DNA from: a virus
Length of the DNA stretch: 31,109 nt
Direction: 5' to 3' (one strand)
IMG/VR virus record: IMGVR_UViG_3300049596_001374
Span: 1 to 31,109 of that record
Both the position numbers and the translations under genes were made by a program. The notes under the pieces were generated by a model. That model was not told the DNA's origin. It searched no databases and worked only from the letters and a program-made list of their open reading frames with translations. Shown here piece after piece: positions 1 to 6,513 of this stretch (within the stretch, counting starts at the first letter, position 1; every line of letters begins with the position of its first letter).

Positions 1-1
1 T

Positions 2-337
2 CTTACTTCTAAATTAGAAACTGTCCTAGTTTCTCCATCTATGATAAATGGTGTCGATTTAAAAGATGAACTTTCAAGATTTCAAGTTATTTTAAAAGTA
101 CCTTTTCCTAATTTAGTTAGTAATAAAATAAAGAGAAGACTTGAAACTCGTCCAGAATGGTATAATTGGAAGACCCTAGTTGATCTTCTTCAAGCATATG
201 GTAGATCAATAAGAAATGAAGAAGATTGGGCAGAGACGTATATCTTAGACGAATGCTTTGATCAAATACTTTTAAATAAATCAGTGCCTCAATACTTTTT
301 AGATGCATTAAAAATAAAAAAATTACCAACTAAGTAA
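2..337 (+). CDS. Rad3/DinG (XPD)-type DNA helicase, C-terminal fragment cut by window edge
   Basis: The reading frame is open from base 2, so the first visible ATG (41) is probably internal and the gene begins outside the window. The fragment carries the last part of a superfamily 2 helicase of the Rad3/XPD/DinG kind. It shows VLVSPSMINGVDLKDELSRF, which corresponds to motif V where specific DNA and ATP contacts are made, then KVPFPNL, and then QAYGRSIRNEEDWA, a motif VI with the Q..GR..R arginine finger. Such helicases use ATP to unwind DNA 5' to 3' in replication or repair. A 25-base gap separates it from the topoisomerase gene downstream, consistent with a shared early or middle replication operon. 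Family assignment is strong from these motifs; the exact phage role cannot be told without the N-terminal part. Confidence 0.82.
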   Translation, partial: LTSKLETVLVSPSMINGVDLKDELSRFQVILKVPFPNLVSNKIKRRLETRPEWYNWKTLVDLLQAYGRSIRNEEDWAETYILDECFDQILLNKSVPQYFLDALKIKKLPTK

Positions 338-362
338 TTAAAAATAAAAAAATTATTAATAA

Positions 363-2225
363 ATGGCAAAGAAGACACTTGAAGCACAATATCAAAAATT
401 AACGGATACTGAACATGTTTTATTAAGACCATCTATGTATATTGGCTCAGTTGCAATTCATAGTGGTGATCAATATTTATATGATGGTGAAAAAGTAACA
501 ATTCAAGAAGTTAACTATAATCCTGGATTTATTAAATTATTTGATGAAATAGTTTCAAATTCAGTTGATGAGCATCGACGTAATCCTAAATTAAATGAGA
601 TTAAGGTAACTATTAATTTAGATTCAAGCGAAATAAGTATTTGGGATAATGGTGGAATTCCAGTAGAAAAACATCCAGTACATAAAGAATGGATTCCTGA
701 AATGATTTTTTCAAATCTTAAATCGGGATCTAATTTTGATGATACTGAACAGCGTACTGTTGCTGGAACAAATGGAGTAGGCTCAACCTTAACGAATATC
801 TTTAGTAAAAAGTTTTCTATTTCTACTTGTGATGGTAAAAATAGATTTGATCAAGTATTTACTGATAATATGGGTAAACGAACTCAAGCAAAAGTTACAC
901 CAGCAAAAAGAGGATTTACCGAAATTACATTTACTCCAGATCTTGAAAGATTTAAAATGACTCATATTGATGAAATAACGTTTCAAATCTTATTTAAAAG
1001 ATGCCTTGACTTAGTTGCGTGTAATAATAAACTTACATTAAAGCTCACTAAAATAAAAAATAAAGAAAAGAGCGAGCATACTCTTCGATTTAAAAGTTTT
1101 GAAGAATATATTCAACTATATTCACAAGAATATTTCTTTGAAGAGACAAAGGATTGGAAAATAGGCTTTGCTAAGTCAGAAAATGGCTTTCAAAATGTAA
1201 GTTTTGTGAATTCTGTACATACGAAAGACGGTGGAACTCATGTCGACTATATTACATACCAATTAATTTCTCAATTAAGAGAAATGATTAAGAAAAAGCA
1301 TAGGGTTGATGTTAAGCCTAGTGATATTCGTAATCATTTATATGTATTTATTGATTCAACTGTTGTAAATTCATTCTTTAGCTCACAAACCAAAGAAAAG
1401 CTTATTACTGAAATAAAAGATTTTGGAACACGTCATGAAGTTACTGATAAACTTGCAAAATTAATCTTTAAATCTGAAATAATACAGTCCGTTTTAGATT
1501 GGGTTGAGAAAAAAGCACTTGCTCAAGAGAGAGCTGAACTTCGAAAACTAAATAAGGACTTAGATAAAACAAAAATACCTAAATTAATTGATGCTCAAAA
1601 GAAAGGTGACCGTGGAACTTGTATTTTAGGTATTTATGAAGGATTATCGGCAGTTTCAGCTGTTCGTAAATTTAGAGACACTCAAACGATTGGTGCATTT
1701 CCATTAAAGGGTAAATTTATTAATGTTAGTGAGATGAAAAGCTCTGAAATTATAAAAAATGATGAAGCTGTTCAATTAATGGCCTCACTTGGACTAAAAT
1801 TAGGCGAAGAACCTACTGGATTACGATATGGTCGCATCTATATCTATACTGATGCTGATCCAGATGGAAGTCATATTGCAGCAACCTTAATTAATTTCTT
1901 TAATCGCTTTTGGCCGGAGCTATTTGATCAAGGCCGAGTATATAAAGTGATGACTCCATTAGTTGTTGCTAAAAAAGGCAAAGAATCGTTAAATTTTTAT
2001 ACAAATGAGGAATTCGATAAGTGGTTAAAGAAAAATAGTGCTAAAAGTTGGGATGTTGAGTATAAAAAAGGACTTGGTGCCCTTGAGGACGCTGAATATG
2101 AAGAAATTATCAAAAATCCATACTTAGTTCAACTAAAAAATGATAAAGGGTATAAAGAATCATTAGAATCATGGTTCGGTAAGGATTCTCAACCGCGAAA
2201 GGATAGAATACTTGGAAATAATTAA
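363..2225 (+). CDS. 39: DNA topoisomerase II large subunit (gp39/gp60-type, unsplit)
   Basis: ATPase and TOPRIM subunit of the phage type II topoisomerase, which passes one DNA duplex through another during replication. The N-terminal GHKL ATPase is clear: FDEIVSNSVDEH at residues 60-71 holds the catalytic Glu and Mg-binding Asn, DNGG is at 95-98, and the ATP lid GTNGVGS is at 135-141. A transducer region follows. The TOPRIM domain has its acidic Glu at 426 (YEGLSA) and DADPDGSH at 497-504, the metal-binding triad. At 620 residues it equals a fused gp39+gp60; in T4 itself these are separate genes, and here no split or bypass element is seen. The partner subunit (2710-4074) lies two small genes downstream. 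The start is an ATG after an A-rich leader without a Shine-Dalgarno sequence. Confidence 0.95.
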   Translation: MAKKTLEAQYQKLTDTEHVLLRPSMYIGSVAIHSGDQYLYDGEKVTIQEVNYNPGFIKLFDEIVSNSVDEHRRNPKLNEIKVTINLDSSEISIWDNGGIPVEKHPVHKEWIPEMIFSNLKSGSNFDDTEQRTVAGTNGVGSTLTNIFSKKFSISTCDGKNRFDQVFTDNMGKRTQAKVTPAKRGFTEITFTPDLERFKMTHIDEITFQILFKRCLDLVACNNKLTLKLTKIKNKEKSEHTLRFKSFEEYIQLYSQEYFFEETKDWKIGFAKSENGFQNVSFVNSVHTKDGGTHVDYITYQLISQLREMIKKKHRVDVKPSDIRNHLYVFIDSTVVNSFFSSQTKEKLITEIKDFGTRHEVTDKLAKLIFKSEIIQSVLDWVEKKALAQERAELRKLNKDLDKTKIPKLIDAQKKGDRGTCILGIYEGLSAVSAVRKFRDTQTIGAFPLKGKFINVSEMKSSEIIKNDEAVQLMASLGLKLGEEPTGLRYGRIYIYTDADPDGSHIAATLINFFNRFWPELFDQGRVYKVMTPLVVAKKGKESLNFYTNEEFDKWLKKNSAKSWDVEYKKGLGALEDAEYEEIIKNPYLVQLKNDKGYKESLESWFGKDSQPRKDRILGNN

Positions 2226-2230
2226 TAAAT

Positions 2231-2341
2231 GTGAAATATAGCGATGATTTTAAAAGAAAGCCATTACATGTCGTCCTATGGGTAATATTAGTTACATCAA
2301 TGTTTACGATAATTAGGATTATTCATAAAACCTTAGACTAA
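2231..2341 (+). CDS. Small single-span membrane protein (36 aa, GTG start)
   Basis: A 36-residue frame begins with GTG five bases after the topoisomerase large-subunit stop. It has a charged N-terminus (KYSDDFKRKP), then one hydrophobic stretch (about residues 13-31, VVLWVILVTSMFTIIRII) and a short polar tail. The layout suggests an inner-membrane peptide with one span. Evidence is the tight spacing after the previous gene, the coherent membrane segment and the lack of any other gene in this 146-base gap. The non-ATG start and short length leave real doubt. Function is unknown; small membrane peptides are common among early phage genes. Confidence 0.4.
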   Translation: MKYSDDFKRKPLHVVLWVILVTSMFTIIRIIHKTLD

Positions 2342-2371
2342 CTCACTAGTAAAATTAATAAAGTTCTTTTT

Positions 2372-2728
2372 ATGACATTTGAAAAATTTAAACTAGTGAT
2401 TGACCAAATGGTTAATAATTCCAAAAAAATATCTACTACGTATGATAATGGTATAGATTTAATTGACTTTACCGATGGTTATCATACTATTATTCATCAC
2501 TTATTGGAAGAAATATTGCACCCAGACGGTTTATCATGGCTAGACTGGTTTCTATATGAAAAGGACTATATTCATGATGGTATTGGAAGATCTGATATTA
2601 GTGCATTTGACCGTGAATATAATCCATTAACTAATGAAAAGACTGAGGTCGAGATTATTAAAAATCTTGAAGAATTACATGAATATTTAACCCAAAACAA
2701 CTATTTTAAATGCGAAAGCCTGAAATAA
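2372..2728 (+). CDS. Conserved-looking hypothetical protein, 118 aa
   Basis: Acidic, mostly helical soluble protein with an aromatic-rich centre (HPDGLSWLDWFLYEKDYIHDG, residues about 50-70) and a C-terminal helix containing NLEELHEYL. No catalytic motif or signal peptide was recognised. Its last 19 bases overlap the start of the topoisomerase medium-subunit gene in another frame, so the two are almost certainly translated from one transcript and perhaps coupled. Small proteins of this pattern (long helix, WFLYEKD-like core, ELY/ELHEYL tail) appear to me to be widespread in phages without a known role; that is recollection, not a search result. It could be a topoisomerase accessory factor by position only. 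Confidence 0.72.
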   Translation: MTFEKFKLVIDQMVNNSKKISTTYDNGIDLIDFTDGYHTIIHHLLEEILHPDGLSWLDWFLYEKDYIHDGIGRSDISAFDREYNPLTNEKTEVEIIKNLEELHEYLTQNNYFKCESLK

Positions 2729-4074
2729 AAACAGTAACTGACTATTTAGATAATGACTATAAAGAATACGCAGTATATGTTGTAGAAGAGAGAGCAATAC
2801 CTTCAGTGATCGATGGATTTAAACCAACCCAACGTAAAGTAATTTTTGTTGCAAATAAAGTTTGGAGAAATGGTTCTGAGAAGCCAATGAAGATATTTCA
2901 ATTAGCTGGTAGAGTTGCAGCAGATGCTTTTTATCATCATGGAGATGGATCTCTTAATTCTGCGATTGTTGGAATGGCTCAAAAATTTAAAAACTCAATG
3001 CCAGTATTAGAAGATATTGGCCAGTTCGGTTCATTACGTTCTCCTGAAGCAGCGGCCCCTAGATATATTGCAACTAAACTGCACAAGAATTTTAGATTAT
3101 TATATAAGGATTTTGAATTACTTGAGTCTAGATATGAAGAAGGTAATGAAATTGAACCTAAATTCTTTCTTCCAATTATCCCTACTGTTCTTCTAAATGG
3201 TGGTAGTGGGATCGCAGTTGGATTCGCAACAAATATATTAAATCGTAATCCATTGCATCTTATAGAAGCTTGTTTAAAATCACTAGATGGAAAAGCATAT
3301 TCTGAGCCTTCTCCATGGAATAGAGAATTTGATGGGTCCTGTGATTTAGTAGATTCAGAAAAGTTTTCTTGGATCTTTGGTGGAAAATATGATGTTAAAA
3401 ATACAACAACTGTTTCTATTACAGAATTACCTCCATCTATTACATATGAAAAATTTGATCAACATCTAATTGATTTAGAAGATACTCGACGAATTGCAAG
3501 TTATGAAAATAACTGTAAATCAAATATTAATTATACTCTTAAGTTTAGGAGAGAAGATTTAAAAACGTTATCTGACTCAATTAAGCTAAAGAGATTATTA
3601 AAGATGGAAGAACGTCAAACTGAGAATTTTACAGTACTTGATGAATTTGGTCGATTGAAAATCTTTACTTCAGCTAGTGAAATAATTGAATATTTTGTAA
3701 AATTTAGGCTTACTTTCTATGATAAGCGTAAACAATATATTATTGATACTCTAACTCAAGAGTTATTAGTTTTATCAAATAAGGCTAGATTTATTAACGA
3801 TATTATTAATAATAAACTTAAAATTAATAATGTTCTTAAAAAAGAAATTGTTCTATATTTACAAACTGCTGATTTTGATGAAGTAAATGGATCATACCAA
3901 TATTTACTCTCTTTACCGATCTATACATTAACTAAGGAGACATATGAAGATTTACTTAGTACTGTTTTAACTAAAGAATTAGAATTAGAAGAAATTAAAA
4001 AGAGACTTCCAGTTTCAATGTATCGAGAAGATTTACAAGAATTAAAAAAAGCATTACAAAAAGAATATAACTAA
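2710..4074 (+). CDS. 52: DNA topoisomerase II medium subunit (gp52-type)
   Basis: DNA-cleaving subunit of the phage type II topoisomerase, homologous to GyrA/ParC. At 454 residues it is close to the known length of T4 gp52 (about 440). The N-terminal part has the classic GyrA-like signature, with IPSVIDGFKPTQRKVIF at about residues 30-46 and a winged-helix region with the catalytic tyrosine Y119 preceded by R118 (in AAPRYIAT). FLPIIPTVLLNGGSGIAVGF (about 153-172) is the hallmark tower-adjacent segment. A helical coiled-coil C-terminal arm ends the protein; there is no gyrase-type C-terminal wrapping domain, so ATP-dependent relaxation or decatenation rather than supercoiling is expected. The gene overlaps the preceding small ORF by 19 bases. 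Confidence 0.95.
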   Translation: MRKPEIKTVTDYLDNDYKEYAVYVVEERAIPSVIDGFKPTQRKVIFVANKVWRNGSEKPMKIFQLAGRVAADAFYHHGDGSLNSAIVGMAQKFKNSMPVLEDIGQFGSLRSPEAAAPRYIATKLHKNFRLLYKDFELLESRYEEGNEIEPKFFLPIIPTVLLNGGSGIAVGFATNILNRNPLHLIEACLKSLDGKAYSEPSPWNREFDGSCDLVDSEKFSWIFGGKYDVKNTTTVSITELPPSITYEKFDQHLIDLEDTRRIASYENNCKSNINYTLKFRREDLKTLSDSIKLKRLLKMEERQTENFTVLDEFGRLKIFTSASEIIEYFVKFRLTFYDKRKQYIIDTLTQELLVLSNKARFINDIINNKLKINNVLKKEIVLYLQTADFDEVNGSYQYLLSLPIYTLTKETYEDLLSTVLTKELELEEIKKRLPVSMYREDLQELKKALQKEYN

Positions 4075-4080
4075 AATATT

Positions 4081-4341
4081 ATGAAAAAATTATTTATTGC
4101 AATCAATCTTATTCTATTAGTTTCATGTACAGAAAATGCACGAGTAAAAAGCTTTGGCGGAACTGGCGATATCAATTTACCTACTGGACAAAAATTAGTA
4201 AATGTAACTTGGAAGGAAACTCAAATTTGGTACTTAACTCGTAAAATGAGAGCAGGCGAAACTGCAGAAACATACCAATTCCAAGAAGAGTCTTCATGGG
4301 GAGTAGTTGAAGGAACTTACAATATTATCGAATCAAAATAA
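4081..4341 (+). CDS. Small lipoprotein with lipobox
   Basis: 86-residue protein with a typical lipoprotein signal: MKK, a hydrophobic core, then LVSC with the lipid-bearing cysteine at residue 16. The mature part is about 70 residues, with beta-strand-like segments (LVNVTWKETQIWYLTRKM) and a GETAETYQFQEESSWG stretch. It probably sits on the periplasmic side of a host membrane. It begins seven bases after the topoisomerase subunit and 17 bases before an RlpA-like exported protein, so the two envelope proteins may act together, for example in lysis or superinfection exclusion; that role is inferred from context. The protein family was not recognised. Confidence 0.75.
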   Translation: MKKLFIAINLILLVSCTENARVKSFGGTGDINLPTGQKLVNVTWKETQIWYLTRKMRAGETAETYQFQEESSWGVVEGTYNIIESK

Positions 4342-4351
4342 ATAATAAAAA
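4339..4351 (+). promoter_or_regulatory. Candidate late promoter, TAAATAATAAAAA
   Basis: Exact copy of a 13-base element that recurs before several virion-type genes in this window. Its first base lies 20 bases before the ATG of the RlpA-like gene, and it overlaps the stop codon of the lipoprotein gene. It resembles the T4 late promoter TATAAATA in composition. Function is inferred from recurrence and position. Confidence 0.4.
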
Positions 4352-4358
4352 GAATATT

Positions 4359-4682
4359 ATGATATTACTTACACATTTAATACTATCCCTTTTCCTAACC
4401 TCTACTCCAACTAATCATATTTCTGGAGTAGCTACGTGGTATGATACTTCTCGCCATCCTAAAGTACACCGACACTATTCAACCGCTGCATATTGTGATT
4501 GGAAACACTTAAATAAAAAGTTTGTTGTGACTAATATTAAAAATGGAAAATCAGATACTGTTGTAATTACAGATAAACATCCAAATGGCCCTAATCATAT
4601 TGATTTAAGTAAATCTTCATTTGGTAAGCTTGCAAATCATGCACAAGGAAAAATAATAGTAAAAATTACCGAATTAAAATGA
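4359..4682 (+). CDS. RlpA-like double-psi beta-barrel exported protein
   Basis: 107 residues: an N-terminal hydrophobic signal segment (about 1-15) followed by one double-psi beta-barrel domain of the RlpA/expansin kind. The RlpA signature can be followed through SGVATWYD (22-29), TAAY (42-45), KNGKSDTVVITDKHP (61-75, Asp72) and HIDLSKSSF (80-88). RlpA enzymes are lytic transglycosylases acting on denuded peptidoglycan. The histidine usual in TAAH is a tyrosine here, so catalysis is uncertain and a glycan-binding, expansin-like role is possible. Placement after a lipoprotein suggests an envelope or lysis function. A candidate late promoter precedes it, and its stop overlaps the next ATG (ATGA). 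Confidence 0.72.
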   Translation: MILLTHLILSLFLTSTPTNHISGVATWYDTSRHPKVHRHYSTAAYCDWKHLNKKFVVTNIKNGKSDTVVITDKHPNGPNHIDLSKSSFGKLANHAQGKIIVKITELK

Positions 4683-4858
4683 ATCAAGATGTAGAAAAAG
4701 CTCTATTCCATTTAGAGATGGCAGATATTCATATATCTAAATATTTAGATAATGAAAATAAATTAGGTTTAATAACAACTATTCGTAATACTGCATATAA
4801 TATTAAACAATATTATAATGAAAATAAGACGATTTGTGAAACTAATAAAAATAAGTAG
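4679..4858 (+). CDS. Small helical protein, 59 aa
   Basis: Frame of 59 residues whose ATG overlaps the stop codon of the RlpA-like gene (ATGA), the usual sign of translational coupling. The product is charged and helical (DVEKALFHLEMADIHISKYL near the N-terminus), with Tyr- and Asn-rich segments and a Lys/Asn-rich tail. No signal peptide, membrane span or motif is present. It fills the gap between 4682 and the gene at 4883. Function is unknown. Confidence 0.6.
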   Translation: MNQDVEKALFHLEMADIHISKYLDNENKLGLITTIRNTAYNIKQYYNENKTICETNKNK

Positions 4859-4882
4859 TATAATAATAAAAACATAATCACT

Positions 4883-5311
4883 ATGACTATTGCACAAGCA
4901 TTAAAAGAAAAAAACAAAAAAGTTGCAACTCTTCAAAAGCTTTGGGAAAGAATTCAAAAATATAATTCTATTCAAGAAGGAGCTGAACGTCCATATAGTA
5001 CAACTGAGACATTTAGTCAAATTGGAGAAGTATCTGCAGAATTAATTCTATTAAAAACTAGAATTCATGCTGCCTCTGAATCAGTTAGGTCTGATATTTT
5101 TGCTCTTTCTGAGTTTAAGAATATTGCACAACGAATTAAAGGTATTGATTGTACTACTGGTACGTATACTGAAAGATTTTCAAGCACAATTGTCCAAAAA
5201 AATGCTGAATTAAATATTACTTGGCAGGACCGTGAACTTGCTTTAATTGAAGATAACATTGAAGCAATTCAAGAAAAACTAGATAAATTCAATCATACTA
5301 CTGAAATTTAA
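4883..5311 (+). CDS. Helical protein resembling DIP1984/septicolysin-like family
   Basis: 142 residues, almost entirely helical, with probable coiled coils at both ends. The N-terminal pattern (AL..K......L..L..RI..YNSIQEGAERP, then a helix with ELILLKTRIHAAS) resembles what I remember of the small DIP1984 family, in which a NA..QEGE.P turn separates two helices. That match is weak pattern recognition, not a search. No catalytic residues are evident. The leader is A/T-rich with a TATAATAATAAAAA stretch similar to the candidate late promoter. It is the last protein gene before the structured region at 5312-5514. Confidence 0.65.
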   Translation: MTIAQALKEKNKKVATLQKLWERIQKYNSIQEGAERPYSTTETFSQIGEVSAELILLKTRIHAASESVRSDIFALSEFKNIAQRIKGIDCTTGTYTERFSSTIVQKNAELNITWQDRELALIEDNIEAIQEKLDKFNHTTEI

Positions 5312-5514
5312 AATATGGGCGAGTTTAGTTAGAATTAGATCATTCATAGCTTTATCCAACCGTTAAAAAGTTGTACTAAGAACTGGAAAGTTGCTCGATA
5401 TTGATACTAGCCTTAAAATTCAAGATATAAAGGTTCTTTAAATAAAACTCTGTTTGTCAAAAGTCTGCAGCTATATTAATCTTTTTCTTCTAAGCGAGCC
5501 CGCCATGTTAAAAT
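5312..5514 (+). ncRNA. Candidate structured non-coding RNA ending at an intrinsic terminator
   Basis: This gap has no credible ORF. Its two ends, unusually GC-rich for this genome, can pair. GGGCGAGTTTAG (5317-5328) pairs with CTAAGCGAGCCC (5490-5501) through nine Watson-Crick pairs, one G-U and a symmetric tandem G-A/A-G mismatch, a motif known to be stable in RNA. Inside are smaller hairpins: CAAC/GTTG (5357-5360/5370-5373), AACT/AGTT closing a GGAA tetraloop (5381-5392), and TAAAG/CTTTA (5428-5440). A strong terminator follows directly. The alternative is a structured 3' untranslated region of the upstream operon. No known RNA class was recognised; tRNA and tmRNA elements (T-loop, CCA end) are absent. 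Confidence 0.45.
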
Positions 5515-5547
5515 AAAAAAGGATCTATAAATTATAGATCCTTTTTT
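5515..5547. terminator. Bidirectional intrinsic terminator
   Basis: Perfect hairpin with GGATCTATA (5521-5529) and TATAGATCC (5533-5541) around an AAT loop. It is flanked by six A's (5515-5520) and six T's (5542-5547), so each strand reads stem plus U-tract. It separates convergent transcription: the plus block ending in the candidate RNA and the minus block ending with the oxygenase gene, whose stop is three bases beyond. Confidence 0.9.
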
Positions 5548-5549
5548 AT

Positions 5550-6170
5550 TTATTTTTGAAAATACTTAGCTATTCGATTGCTTAGTCGAACTCTAGGATC
5601 GTCTATATCTCGTGATAATATTTGGTATGGTAACATGAAACCAAAACTAAGCACTATTCGTCTTGACTTAAATGGATTTGGCGTCCAGTGTTTATATAGG
5701 CTTGCCTCAAAGCAATACATATCAGACTTACTAATAGTTAGAGTATCGGAGTCAATGCAAAAATCATATGGTTCTGCAAGTACACTAATATTACACTTAT
5801 AGTTAATGTAGCCCTCTACTGCAGCATCATAATGTTTCTGTATCTTTCCTCCAGTAGACATATCAACTGCTTGTAAAAAACTATTGTCTACTGGTATATT
5901 TAGTTGGCCACTAATCTTGTCTCTAAGCGTGTAAATAAATTGAGGTACTTCATTCTGTACTACGCTAGATATTGACTGAAAATCAGTGATGTAATTAGTT
6001 AGTTTAGTATTTGAAAGATCAAACATTGCACTACCTCCATTTAGAGACTTTGATAATTTATCTAGGTGATAATTAGGTTTTCCTAGACTAAAATCTAGAG
6101 TGGCTACCCAGTCAACTATTTGAGTAGTCTCCTCTCTATCTATAAAATTTTTAAAATGAAGGTAACTCAT
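5550..6170 (-). CDS. 2-oxoglutarate/Fe(II)-dependent oxygenase (prolyl-hydroxylase-like)
   Basis: 206 residues with the double-stranded beta-helix signature of Fe(II)/2OG dioxygenases. The metal ligands are visible as HYD (H113, D115), and the distal histidine is H161 in LYKHWTPN. The 2OG-binding arginine is R170 or R171 in SRRIVLSFGF. A helical N-terminal half precedes the catalytic core. These enzymes hydroxylate proteins, nucleic-acid bases or small molecules; the substrate here is unknown. It is the last gene of the head-gene block, sharing a 4-base ATGA overlap with the upstream small gene and followed by a terminator. Placement after capsid genes allows modification of a virion or host protein; nucleobase modification is the alternative. 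The fold call is good, the substrate open. Confidence 0.78.
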   Translation of the reverse strand: MSYLHFKNFIDREETTQIVDWVATLDFSLGKPNYHLDKLSKSLNGGSAMFDLSNTKLTNYITDFQSISSVVQNEVPQFIYTLRDKISGQLNIPVDNSFLQAVDMSTGGKIQKHYDAAVEGYINYKCNISVLAEPYDFCIDSDTLTISKSDMYCFEASLYKHWTPNPFKSRRIVLSFGFMLPYQILSRDIDDPRVRLSNRIAKYFQK

Positions 6171-6499
6171 TTTCCCCAGTTAGATTTGATTCGTTTTAAT
6201 CCATGTTCTTCTAGGAACTCGCTCGGTAATCGATCCTCTTCAATAATAGTATACTGTTGAGAATCTAGCATGTTTTGATGCATCTTTTCGTTTACGTTAA
6301 TAAAGCAAAACCAATGAGTTGCTGGCAATTCTCCAGTTGAGGAAAGCGGTATTTTTAGGTGATCTAATGAAATATCATCACCCTTTTTCTTTTTTAATTC
6401 AAGTAACCCTTCAGTTAATTTGTATTTTGGCAAAACATTAGATGCTCTTTCACGAGCTTCATTAATGTTTACATCTTCACATAGTATACATAATCTCAT
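6167..6499 (-). CDS. Hypothetical protein, 110 aa
   Basis: Small alpha/beta protein starting MRLCILCEDVNINEAR, with a beta strand then a helix, and a central segment SSTGELPATHWFCFINVNE followed by helices ending KRIKSNWGK. Two N-terminal cysteines (CILC) form a CxxC pair without partner cysteines, so zinc binding is not supported. Its 3' end overlaps the oxygenase start by four bases, so the two are probably co-translated and may work together. I vaguely recall similar proteins in other large phages, all without assigned function. Confidence 0.7.
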   Translation of the reverse strand: MRLCILCEDVNINEARERASNVLPKYKLTEGLLELKKKKGDDISLDHLKIPLSSTGELPATHWFCFINVNEKMHQNMLDSQQYTIIEEDRLPSEFLEEHGLKRIKSNWGK

Positions 6500-6513
6500 A
6501 TAATTAAATTTTT

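Noticed and set aside
363-2225. Translational bypass or split of the topoisomerase large subunit, as in T4 gene 60
   Set aside because: The frame is continuous from the ATPase to TOPRIM and the C-terminus, with no intervening insert.
5312-5514. tRNA, tmRNA or group I intron in the gap
   Set aside because: The ends GGGCGAG and GCGAGCCCGCCA first look like an acceptor stem with CCA, but no T-loop, anticodon arm or intron core pairing could be found, and the pairing that fits includes a tandem G-A mismatch.
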